A stretch of DNA of 14,676 nt, taken from positions 1 through 14,676 of the forward strand of contig CALARR010000095.1 in NCBI GenBank assembly GCA_937889015.1, given 5' to 3'. This document shows, piece by piece, positions 8,194 to 14,675 of the stretch (positions within the stretch are counted from its first letter, which is position 1; the number at the start of each line of letters is the position of its first letter). The translations under genes and the position numbers were made by a program. The DNA comes from an uncultured Planctomycetales bacterium. Its GTDB lineage: Bacteria; Planctomycetota; Planctomycetia; Pirellulales; Thermoguttaceae. Below the pieces are notes generated by a model that was not told where the DNA came from, ran no database searches, and saw only the letters and a list, made by a program, of their open reading frames with translations.

Positions 8194-9613
8194 TCCGACG
8201 GGATTCATGCAGTTCGGCCGGGTGGACATCGATCATCGCCCCATCGACCAGCGCGTCCTCGACTGGCAGGAGGTGGACCTCCCGCTGGCCGAACCGGTGC
8301 TCAACGAGCAGGCGGCGCGGTGCATGGACTGCGGGATTCCCTTCTGTCACGGGGCCGGCTGCCCGGTGAAGAACCGCATCCCCGAGTTCAACGACCTGGT
8401 GTATCGCAATCGTTGGGCCGAGGCCGTGGCCAACCTGCACTCCACCAACAACTTTCCCGAGGTTACCGGTCGCGTGTGTCCGGCCCCCTGCGAGACGGCC
8501 TGTACCCTGGCGATCAACGACCGCGCGGTGAACATCAAGCACATCGAATACCAGATCGCCGAACGCGGCTGGGACGAAGGCTGGATCCGGCCGCTGCGCG
8601 CCGCGCGCAAGACCGGCAAGAAGGTGGCCGTGGTGGGCTCGGGCCCGGCCGGACTGGCCTGCGCCCAGCAATTGGCCCGGGCGGGCCACGACGTGTGGCT
8701 GTTGGAGAAGGACGACCGGATTGGCGGGCTGTTGCGTTACGGCATTCCGGACTTCAAGCTGGAGAAGCACGTCCTCGACCGCCGTATCGAACAGATGGCC
8801 GCGGAAGGCGTGCACTTCGAGCCAGGCGTAAGCGTGGGCGACGATGTCACCGCCGAGCAACTCCGCGAGGACTACCACGCCGTGTGCCTGTGCATGGGCG
8901 CGGGCGAACCGCGACGGCTGGAGTGTCCGGGCGCCGAGGCCGCCAATGTCTGCCTGGCCCTGGATTTTCTCACGCAGCAAAATCGCCGCGTGGCCGGCGA
9001 TCACGTTCCCAACTCCGGTCCCGACGCGATCCTGGCGCGTGACAAACACGTCATCGTGATCGGCGGCGGCGACACGGGCTCGGACTGTGTGGGCACGTCG
9101 ATCCGGCAGGGAGCGAAGAGCGTCAGCCAGTTCGAAATCCTCCCCAAGCCGCCGGACGCCTTCAACCCCGAAACGCCCTGGCCGCTTTGGCCGCGCATTC
9201 TCCGCACCTCATCCTCGCAGGAAGAGGGCGGCCAGCGCCGCTGGAGCGTGCTCACCAAGCACCTGGAACTGTTCAAGAACCAGGCCCACGCCCTGCACGG
9301 CTGCGAGGTCGAGTGGGTCAATCAAGACGGCCGCTGGCAGATGCGTGAACTGCCCGGAAGCGAGTTCTCGGTGCCCGCCGATCTCGTGCTCTTGGCCATG
9401 GGATTCGCGCACGTCGTCCACCCGGGGATTGTCGAGCAGTTCGGGCTGAAACTGGACGCGCGGGGCAATATCTGGCAGCATCGCTACATGACGAGCGCGG
9501 AAGGCGTGTTTGCCGCCGGCGATGCCATGGTGGGCGCGTCGCTGGTGGTGCATGCCATCAACCACGGCCGCCAGGCCGCCGCAGCTATCGACAAGTGGCT
9601 GATGACGAAGTAG
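8186..9613 (+). CDS. gltD: Glutamate synthase (NADPH) small subunit
   Basis: Cytoplasmic beta subunit, 475 residues. It oxidises NADPH on FAD and passes electrons through 4Fe-4S clusters to GltB. The GTG start at 8186 gives the family N-terminus MGNPTGFMQFGRVD, has a GGAGG site 6 bases upstream and overlaps gltB by 8 bases. Seen in the protein: cysteine motifs CMDCGIPFCHGAGCP and CPAPCETAC (cluster ligands) in the first 110 residues; the FAD-binding GSGPAG in VAVVGSGPAGLACAQQL near residue 150, followed by DRIGGLLRYGIPDFKLEK; the NADPH-binding GGGDTGSDC near residue 295; and a C-terminal FAD motif GVFAAGDAMVGASLVVHAI. The length matches the family. Dihydropyrimidine dehydrogenase N-terminal regions and GltD-like ferredoxin reductases share this fold, but adjacency to gltB settles the identity. 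It converges on the next gene with only 22 bases between stops and no clear terminator. Confidence 0.98.
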   Translation: MGNPTGFMQFGRVDIDHRPIDQRVLDWQEVDLPLAEPVLNEQAARCMDCGIPFCHGAGCPVKNRIPEFNDLVYRNRWAEAVANLHSTNNFPEVTGRVCPAPCETACTLAINDRAVNIKHIEYQIAERGWDEGWIRPLRAARKTGKKVAVVGSGPAGLACAQQLARAGHDVWLLEKDDRIGGLLRYGIPDFKLEKHVLDRRIEQMAAEGVHFEPGVSVGDDVTAEQLREDYHAVCLCMGAGEPRRLECPGAEAANVCLALDFLTQQNRRVAGDHVPNSGPDAILARDKHVIVIGGGDTGSDCVGTSIRQGAKSVSQFEILPKPPDAFNPETPWPLWPRILRTSSSQEEGGQRRWSVLTKHLELFKNQAHALHGCEVEWVNQDGRWQMRELPGSEFSVPADLVLLAMGFAHVVHPGIVEQFGLKLDARGNIWQHRYMTSAEGVFAAGDAMVGASLVVHAINHGRQAAAAIDKWLMTK

Positions 9614-9635
9614 ACTCGGTTGTCCAGACGCAGCC

Positions 9636-11030
9636 TCACCCGACCACCGCGTGCCGCGGCTGGTGGATCGGCTTGTCGATCATCGCATTGGCCGCTTCGT
9701 TGCCGGCGAAGCGCTCCTGCTGGGGATCCCATAGGAGCTTCTGGCCGAGTTGGATGGCGATGTGCCCCAGGTGCCCCAAGGACGTCACCCGGTGGCCGAC
9801 CTCGGCCGGTTGCAGCGTCTCGCGGCGCGTCTTCACCGAGTCGATGAAGTCCTGCTTGTCGGTCTTCACCTCGAACCGCACCGCGCCGGCCTTGAACTGT
9901 GGAGCCGGCATTAGTTGCGGCCTGGTCTTGGCCTTGCGGTCGTTGAAGAACAGGTAGCCTTCCTGGTCGCCCAACTTCGCCTGGAGCTGCGTGTACTCGG
10001 CATACACCCAACCCTCGCTGCCTTCGATGCGGAAGAAGGGCTTCTCGGTGCGATACGTCCAACGCACGCCGTCGGCAAACCGCATCTTGACCTCGAACTT
10101 CACGAGCACGTTCCAGAAGCTCTCGGCCGGCGGATACTCGCCGCTGCCTTCGATCTCCACCGGGCCGGTGCGTTCCAGGCCGGTGGCGAACATGGCCCCA
10201 TCGTTCCAGTGCGTGGTCCAGTTGGTGATCATCCCATCGCAATAGTAGAGGTGCCGCATCCAACCCGGACGGCCGTACGCCTTGGGCCCGTGCACGCGAA
10301 ACTCCGTATACGCGGCGCGCGGCGCCGGGCCCTGCCAGCGTTCGTAGTCCAGTTCCGGCGGGACCGGCATGTCGGGCTGAGCTGCGCAACCCACGTCGCT
10401 GCCCGGCACGCCGACCGTCACCGTGTGGACCTTGCCGATCAGGCCGTTGCGCACGATCTCCGCCGCTTGCACGATGTGGGCATAGGATCGCAGTTCGCTG
10501 TCCACGCGGAAGATCCGCTGCCGCTTGCGCGCCGCGTCGCTCAGCCGGCGCCCTTCGCCGATGGTGCGCGTGATCGGCTTCTCCAGCGACACGTCCTTGC
10601 CCGCCTCGAAGGCGGCCAGGGCCATGGGCACGTGCCAGTGGTCGGGCGTGGAGATCATCACCGCGTCGATATCCTTGCGGTTGAGTACTTCGCGGAAATC
10701 CACGTACGTGTCGCAGCCCTTGTACGCCCCCGACGGCGCCTGCTTGCCATAGGCCTCTTCCACCTGCTGCTTGGCGTTCGCCAGTCGCCAGGCGTCTACA
10801 TCGCACACGGCCAGGACCTGCACGTCGGGCATGCCCAGGAACTGCTTGACGTTGTAGGCCCGAGCCTGACGGCCTACGCCGATCATGCCCACGTGGATCC
10901 GCTGGCTGGGCGGCGGCGCGTCGGCCAGCCCCAAGGCGGAAGCCGGAACGACCAGCGGGGCCGCGCAAGCCGCGCTGGCAGCCGCGGCTGTGTGCAGGAA
11001 TTGACGGCGCGAGACGCGTGATGTGGACAT
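9636..11030 (-). CDS. Gfo/Idh/MocA family oxidoreductase with Tat signal
   Basis: Predicted NAD(P)-dependent oxidoreductase of 464 residues, from a family acting mostly on sugars, inositols and sugar derivatives. I start at the ATG at 11030: GGAGG lies 8 bases upstream, and the protein then opens with a twin-arginine signal (S7-R8-R9-Q-F-L, then an alanine-rich stretch to about residue 33). The longer frame from 11069 has no such support. Rossmann fold: RIHVGMIGVGRQA (glycines at 51-53) and VLAVCDVD. STPDHWH lies at 127-133, and the family EKP motif is E150-K151-P152. The C-terminal LLWDPQQERFAGNEAAN is typical of the many planctomycete paralogues. It is the last gene of the corrinoid protein/URO-D run, 101 bases after the URO-D gene. 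The Tat signal suggests export folded with cofactor, so it may act outside the compartment of its neighbours. The substrate is unknown. Confidence 0.93.
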   Translation of the reverse strand: MSTSRVSRRQFLHTAAAASAACAAPLVVPASALGLADAPPPSQRIHVGMIGVGRQARAYNVKQFLGMPDVQVLAVCDVDAWRLANAKQQVEEAYGKQAPSGAYKGCDTYVDFREVLNRKDIDAVMISTPDHWHVPMALAAFEAGKDVSLEKPITRTIGEGRRLSDAARKRQRIFRVDSELRSYAHIVQAAEIVRNGLIGKVHTVTVGVPGSDVGCAAQPDMPVPPELDYERWQGPAPRAAYTEFRVHGPKAYGRPGWMRHLYYCDGMITNWTTHWNDGAMFATGLERTGPVEIEGSGEYPPAESFWNVLVKFEVKMRFADGVRWTYRTEKPFFRIEGSEGWVYAEYTQLQAKLGDQEGYLFFNDRKAKTRPQLMPAPQFKAGAVRFEVKTDKQDFIDSVKTRRETLQPAEVGHRVTSLGHLGHIAIQLGQKLLWDPQQERFAGNEAANAMIDKPIHQPRHAVVG

Positions 11031-11072
11031 GGCATCGACCTCCAGGAAGTTTGTCGCCGGTCCCAGCATCGA

Positions 11073-11098
11073 GCGGCGCCTGCATTCTTGAGCGCCGC
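11073..11098 (-). other. Intercistronic hairpin, URO-D to oxidoreductase gap
   Basis: Perfect 7-base GC arms GCGGCGC (11073-11079) and GCGCCGC (11092-11098) flank a 12-base loop in the 101-base gap. There is no following T-run on the minus strand, so it is not a classical intrinsic terminator. It could lower or stabilise expression of the last gene. Structure is predicted by eye only. Confidence 0.4.
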
Positions 11099-11131
11099 GC
11101 AGTCGGGGACGAGTCGCTCGGGGATTGGTTC

Positions 11132-12100
11132 TCAGTCCGCCAGGTATTCGCGAATCAAACGCATGTTCGAGGGGGGCGTCTCCAGTGGCATGGCGCCGGT
11201 GCCCATCACGCAGTTCGTGCGCCCGGCCGTGATCTCCAGCACGTGGTCGATGGCCCGATAGATCCGCTGCGGATCATGGCAGGCCACCACGCCCGGGTCG
11301 AGGTTGACGCGGATCTTGACGTGTGGATGCGTGCGGCACACGCGCTCCACAAAGGCCGCCTGATTCGTCTCCACGTTGCAGGCCAGGTAGTTGGTGCCCG
11401 TGGAGAGAATGTCGTCCAGCACGGGGTAGGTGTTTCCGCCGGAGATGCAGGGCACGGGATGGCCCACGCACTCCGAGGCAATCTCCAGCACGCGCCGCAG
11501 GGCCGGCATCTCGATCTCGTGGAACTGCTTGGGCGAGAGGATCGGGGGCGCGGCCGCCGATTCGAAAAAGGCCACGTCCAATCCGGCCTGGGCCACGGCC
11601 CGGCACAGCACGGCCTGGTTCTCGGCCAGGCGCATGAGCATCTTGGCCAGCACTTCCGGGCGCAGGGCGGCGTCCAGGCACAGGTCGTTGATGCCGCGGA
11701 GGTTGAAGGCGATGGAAAACGGCCCGCCCACCGGCAGGCGCACGTCCGCCTCGGGAAATTCCCGCTTCAACCGCTGCGCCACGGCCAGCATCATGGCGAT
11801 CCGCCCGTCGCGCTGGGGATCGAAGGGCTTGAGGGCAATTCCCTCCTCCAGCGATGAAAGCAGCGGCTGATGGATGGCCGGGATGGCGTCGGGCGTGGAG
11901 GCCGCCACCTTGGCCCCATAGGCCTCCGCCTCCAGGTTGTAGATGTCGATCGCCACGGCGATGACCTGCTGATGGTATTCGAGGTACGCCCGGCGATGCC
12001 CCTCGAACATCAACTCCGGATCGCGTGAAACCTCCCACGGCGTGCGGCCGACAAACTGCGCGGCGTGCTCGTAGATCACGGGCGTGAATGGAATCTTCAT
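11132..12100 (-). CDS. URO-D (uroporphyrinogen decarboxylase)-family protein, probable corrinoid methyltransferase
   Basis: A 322-residue cytoplasmic protein of the URO-D/MtaA/CmuA superfamily. Members adjacent to a corrinoid protein usually transfer methyl groups to or from the cobalt. Seen: MKIPFTPVIYEHAAQFVGRTPWEVSRDPELM at the start; LPVGGPFSIAFNLRG (about 122-136); the central DVAFFESAAAPPILSPKQFHEIEMPALRRV (about 175-204); CISGGNT with C218; C241; and the family C-terminal GTGAMPLETPPSNMRLIREY, preceded by C297. C218 and C297 sit where zinc-ligand cysteines lie in methylcobamide methyltransferases. The usual His two residues before the first Cys is Val216 here. True HemE is unlikely: context is wrong and the HemE N-terminal substrate residues are not evident. 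The ATG at 12100 has a weak AAGGG upstream. It lies 67 bases after the corrinoid gene. Direction (substrate to corrinoid, or corrinoid to acceptor) is undecided. Confidence 0.88.
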   Translation of the reverse strand: MKIPFTPVIYEHAAQFVGRTPWEVSRDPELMFEGHRRAYLEYHQQVIAVAIDIYNLEAEAYGAKVAASTPDAIPAIHQPLLSSLEEGIALKPFDPQRDGRIAMMLAVAQRLKREFPEADVRLPVGGPFSIAFNLRGINDLCLDAALRPEVLAKMLMRLAENQAVLCRAVAQAGLDVAFFESAAAPPILSPKQFHEIEMPALRRVLEIASECVGHPVPCISGGNTYPVLDDILSTGTNYLACNVETNQAAFVERVCRTHPHVKIRVNLDPGVVACHDPQRIYRAIDHVLEITAGRTNCVMGTGAMPLETPPSNMRLIREYLAD

Positions 12101-12141
12101 GCGCGAAAACCCTTGCTTGATGGTGGGCCGCGGGAGGTGGA

Positions 12142-12164
12142 TCGGTCTGTGTCTGGCCGACCGA
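12142..12164 (-). other. Small intercistronic hairpin after the corrinoid gene
   Basis: TCGGTC (12142-12147) and GACCGA (12159-12164) form perfect 6-base arms around an 11-base loop, directly after the corrinoid protein stop. There is no T-run. It might protect the upstream part of the message, which would raise corrinoid protein relative to its partner enzyme. This is a weak inference. Confidence 0.25.
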
Positions 12165-12167
12165 AGC

Positions 12168-12806
12168 CTATGTGGAAGACACCAGCTTGCGCGCCAGGGC
12201 TACGGCCGTGCTGGCGTTGTCGCTGTAGCCGTCGGCGCCGATCTCGTCGGCAAATTGCTGGGTGATCGGAGCGCCGCCGATCATGACCTTGGTCGTGTCG
12301 CGAACCCCGGCCTTCACCAGGGCCTCGATGACCGTTTTCATCATCGTCATGGTGGTTGTCAAGAGGGCCGACAGGGCCAGGATACTCCCCTGCTGCCCCT
12401 GCACCGCTGCGACGAACTTCTCGGGCGGAACGTCCACGCCCAAATCGATGACCTCGAAACCACCTCCTTCGAGCATCGACGCCACCAGGTTCTTGCCGAT
12501 GTCGTGCAAATCGCCCTGGACCGTGCCAATCACCACGCGCCCGGCTCGCTTCACCCCTTTGGCCGCCAGTTGGGGCGTAATCAACTCCAAGGCGGTTTTC
12601 ATGGCGCGCGCCGCGATCAACAACTCCGGCACGAAGTACTCGTTGCACTCGAAGCGTTTGCCCACCTCGTCCATGGCCGGAATCATGTAGCGGCTGATCA
12701 GTTCGCCCGGGTCCGCGTCGGTCGCCAAGGCCTCGCGCGTCACGGCCTCGGCTTTCTTGGCGTTCCCCCCCAGAATGGCGTCGTACAGTTCTCGTGGCTC
12801 GGACAC
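12168..12806 (-). CDS. Corrinoid (cobalamin-binding) methyltransferase protein, MtaC/MtbC-like
   Basis: A 212-residue cytoplasmic methyl carrier: the cobalt of bound corrinoid accepts and donates a methyl group. The N-terminal four-helix cap (about 1-85) contains MIPAMDEVGKRFECNEYFVPELLIAARAM. The C-terminal B12-binding Rossmann domain (about 88-212) carries the base-off motif D99-L-H101-D-I-G-K, where His101 is the lower axial cobalt ligand. LALSALLTTTM and VMIGGAPITQQFADEIGADGY follow. I choose the GTG at 12806, which gives MSEPRELYDAILGGN, a normal start for the family, with GGGAGGG 4 bases upstream. The frame stays open far upstream (to 14633), but that part is antisense to the regulator gene and repeat DNA, so it is not coding. 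It is first in a minus-strand run with the URO-D methyltransferase. MetH-type proteins share the fold but are far larger. The natural methyl donor is unknown. Confidence 0.95.
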   Translation of the reverse strand: MSEPRELYDAILGGNAKKAEAVTREALATDADPGELISRYMIPAMDEVGKRFECNEYFVPELLIAARAMKTALELITPQLAAKGVKRAGRVVIGTVQGDLHDIGKNLVASMLEGGGFEVIDLGVDVPPEKFVAAVQGQQGSILALSALLTTTMTMMKTVIEALVKAGVRDTTKVMIGGAPITQQFADEIGADGYSDNASTAVALARKLVSST

Positions 12807-12974
12807 GTTTCCCTCCCAGGCAAGAGTTGGCCGGCCATGGCTGCTGTGTGTGAGCCGGCACCTCGACTTAGCATGGCGTCCGTGGTACCGTGAAACAATG
12901 CATTCTTCGCGCAATCCGACACTGTTTTGCGTGCAACCCACGTGAGGTAGAGGCCGCAAGCAGGAACCGATCCC
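12807..12974. promoter_or_regulatory. Divergent control region, regulator versus corrinoid operon
   Basis: The 168 bases contain two 17-base direct repeats at 12901-12917 and 12923-12939. They share 11 of 17 bases, with a core CGYGCAAYCC, and start 22 bases apart. Two bases away on the corrinoid side lies a weak minus-strand promoter match: TTGTTT (12893-12898), 17 bases, CATGCT (12870-12875). AraC-family activators bind tandem half-sites about two helical turns apart, abutting the -35 of poor promoters, so this fits activation of the corrinoid operon. The same site could also autoregulate the regulator gene. Repeats are seen; binding is inferred. Confidence 0.5.
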
Positions 12975-14174
12975 ATGACCAGCCCCAACCACGCGCGTCA
13001 CGTCGCCATCGCCTATCCCGTGGCCGTGCCCTGGATGGCCCTGTTCGTGCGCGGAGTCGTGGAATACGGCGACCGCCACGGAGGCTGGAACCTCACGACC
13101 AGTCCCCCAACGATTACCGGCTCGGACGAGTTTGCCTTGAGCATCAACAGTCTCAAGGGCTGGCCGGGCGACGGAGTCATTGCCGCGGTCAGCAACCGTT
13201 TCGAGGCGCGCATCGCCCAGAACCTCGGCATCCCGGTGGTCAACCTGGCCGCGACGTTTGAGCATGTGGGCGTGCCGCGCGTGATGGTCGATCACTATGC
13301 CATGGGCCGTCTGGCCGCCGAGCACCTGTTGGAGCGCGGCTTGCGGCGACTGGCCTATTGCGGATCGGCCCAGCGATGGTATTCGCAGTTGCGCTGCCAG
13401 GGGTTTGCGCAGCGTGCCCAACAGGCGCGTGTCCCATGCGAGATCTTCCAGTTTCCACCCCAGAAGCGTCCCTGTCGTGTCTGGCAGCGCCACGTCGCGC
13501 CGCTGAGCGACTGGTTGAAGTCGCTCCCCACGCCCGTGGGCGTGTTGGCTGTACACGACTACCGCGCGCGTGTGATCGTCGATGAGTGCCAGCGCCTTGG
13601 CCTGCGCATTCCGCACGACGTGGCGGTGGTGGGGTTGGACAACGACCCGACGGTCTGCGAGTACTGCAAGCCGACCCTGACCAGCGTGTCGCGCAACGCG
13701 TGGCGCGTGGGCTATGAGGCGGCGGCCTTGTTGGATCGCTTGATGAATGGCCGCGAGCCGCCCCCCTACGACACTTTGATCCCGCCCGACGGCGTGATCG
13801 CGCGCCAGTCCACCGACACGGTGGCCGTGGACGACCCGCACGTGGCCGATGCCGTACACTTCATCCATGAGCACCTGGCTCAGCCGTTTGGGGTGGCGCA
13901 GGTGATGGCCGCCGTCCGGATCTCGCGGCGGGAACTGGAGGGGCGATTCCGCCGCGTCCTGCAGTGTACGCCGTACGACTATATCTGTCGCGCACGCGTC
14001 GAGCGCGCCAAGCAGATGCTGCAGGCCCCGCAGCGCGTGAAGCTCCATCGCGTGGCCAGCGCGTGCGGCTTTTCGAGCGTGGAACGGATGCGACTGGTCT
14101 TCTTGCGTCTCACGGGCCAGACCCCGCTGGAACACCAGCACGCCGCCCGGCCCCTGGCCGAGCGCAGTGGTTAG
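12975..14174 (+). CDS. XylR-like transcriptional regulator (LacI-type sensor plus AraC HTH)
   Basis: A 399-residue DNA-binding regulator. The N-terminal part to about residue 275 is a periplasmic-binding-protein-like sensor: HVAIAYPVAVPWMALFVRGVVEYGDRHGGW at the start; GWPGDGVIAAVSNRFEARIAQNLGIPVVNL; VMVDHYAMGRLAAEHLLERGLRRLAYCG; and GLRIPHDVAVVGLDNDPTVCEYCKPTLTSV near 210-240. The C-terminal AraC domain (about 290-390) has two helix-turn-helix units, FGVAQVMAAVRISRRELEGRFRRVL and KLHRVASACGFSSVERMRLVFLRLTGQTPLEH. This is the architecture of xylose regulator XylR; planctomycetes carry many such proteins, usually beside sugar genes. An AGGAA site lies about 8 bases before the ATG. There is no signal peptide or membrane segment. 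It is divergent from the corrinoid operon, with a direct-repeat operator candidate between, so it probably controls that operon. A sugar-like ligand is inferred from the family; xylose itself is not implied. Confidence 0.93.
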   Translation: MTSPNHARHVAIAYPVAVPWMALFVRGVVEYGDRHGGWNLTTSPPTITGSDEFALSINSLKGWPGDGVIAAVSNRFEARIAQNLGIPVVNLAATFEHVGVPRVMVDHYAMGRLAAEHLLERGLRRLAYCGSAQRWYSQLRCQGFAQRAQQARVPCEIFQFPPQKRPCRVWQRHVAPLSDWLKSLPTPVGVLAVHDYRARVIVDECQRLGLRIPHDVAVVGLDNDPTVCEYCKPTLTSVSRNAWRVGYEAAALLDRLMNGREPPPYDTLIPPDGVIARQSTDTVAVDDPHVADAVHFIHEHLAQPFGVAQVMAAVRISRRELEGRFRRVLQCTPYDYICRARVERAKQMLQAPQRVKLHRVASACGFSSVERMRLVFLRLTGQTPLEHQHAARPLAERSG

Positions 14175-14295
14175 CGCGAAGTTCTCACCGTAGGCTGGCA
14201 CGGAGACCGGATGCCGACCGACCCAGCGCGTGCTGCGCGGCGGTTGGGGCCTGCTATGCAACGCCCCGCGAGAATGCGATGCGCGTTGCTTGCTG

Positions 14296-14341
14296 TTGCA
14301 TCGACATAAGCTGTTGAGCGGTTGCGCGTTATGTCGTGCAA
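14296..14341. repeat. Long inverted repeat, possible terminator of the regulator gene
   Basis: The left arm TTGCATCGACATAA (14296-14309) and right arm TTATGTCGTGCAA (14329-14341) pair throughout except for one bulged T, around a 19-base loop. Four further pairs or wobbles extend the stem outward. It lies 120 bases after the regulator stop. No T-run follows, so factor-independent termination is unlikely. It may be an mRNA 3' end structure or a remnant of a mobile repeat. Confidence 0.45.
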
Positions 14342-14407
14342 CGGTTGGCCTCGCAAAGCAGCTCTTGTGGCGGGGTTGTTGCATCTGTTCAGGGGATTGG
14401 GGATGTG

Positions 14408-14434
14408 GGATGTTGGATTTTGGATGTTGGATGT
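14408..14434. repeat. Short tandem repeat GGATGTTGGATNT
   Basis: GGATGTTGGATTT (14408-14420) and GGATGTTGGATGT (14422-14434) are two copies at 14-base spacing, leading directly into the GAATG-type array to the right. It looks like a degenerate flank of the same repeat block. Confidence 0.5.
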
Positions 14435-14462
14435 GGGGATGGACGAATGTGGAATGTCGAAT

Positions 14463-14571
14463 GTCGAAGGACGAATGACGAATGGGGGATGCGGGGAAGG
14501 ACGAATGTCGAAGGACGAATGTCGAATGGGGGATGCGGGGAATGTCGAATGTCGAAGGACGAATGTCGAAT
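14463..14571. repeat. Tandem repeat, 44-base period, built from TCGAATG/GGACGAA subunits
   Basis: GTCGAAGGACGAATG occurs at 14463, 14507 and 14551, an exact 44-base step. The first two full units differ at only 3 of 44 positions, and the third breaks off after about 21 bases. Each unit contains CGAATGGGGGATGCGGGG (14479 and 14523) plus several 7-8 base subunits of the form NCGAATG or GGACGAA. Similar GAATGTCGAA-type blocks are, from general knowledge, common between genes in planctomycetes and relatives. No coding role is supported. Confidence 0.8.
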
Positions 14572-14630
14572 TGAAAGGCGGAATGGCGGGGTGGGGGCTG
14601 AGGGCCGGCGGGAAAACGACTCTCCGTACT

Positions 14631-14650
14631 CATCTCGCTGCGGCGAGATG
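14631..14650. repeat. REP-like hairpin 1
   Basis: Perfect 8-base arms CATCTCGC (14631-14638) and GCGAGATG (14643-14650) with a TGCG loop. Five bases separate it from a second hairpin with the same CTCGC/GCGAG core. No T-run follows on either strand. It resembles dispersed palindromic intergenic elements more than a terminator. Confidence 0.6.
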
Positions 14651-14654
14651 TCTT

Positions 14655-14675
14655 TCCTCTCGCGGAGCGAGAGGA
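14655..14675. repeat. REP-like hairpin 2, at the window edge
   Basis: Perfect arms TCCTCTCGC (14655-14663) and GCGAGAGGA (14667-14675) with a GGA loop. It shares the CTCGC/GCGAG core with hairpin 1, so the left arm of one could also pair with the right arm of the other. The element may continue past the window. Confidence 0.6.

Noticed and set aside
9915..11021. 368-residue plus-strand open frame
   Set aside because: Antisense to the Gfo/Idh/MocA gene; no family motif and biased composition.
12084..12893. 269-residue plus-strand open frame
   Set aside because: Antisense to the corrinoid protein gene and the start of the URO-D gene; no recognisable domain.
14296..14341. Integron attC-like site
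   Set aside because: The inverted repeat contains GTTATG, which recalled attC ends. However the GTTRRRY/RYYYAAC core pair and the longer inner arms are absent, and there is no integrase or cassette array.
14230..14478. 82-residue frame over the repeat block
   Set aside because: Its C-terminal part is a translation of the repeats (NVECRMSKDE). There is no ribosome site and no similarity to a known protein.
14463..14571. CRISPR array
   Set aside because: Copies are contiguous with no unique spacers, and subunits are 7-8 bases; there is no cas gene in the window.
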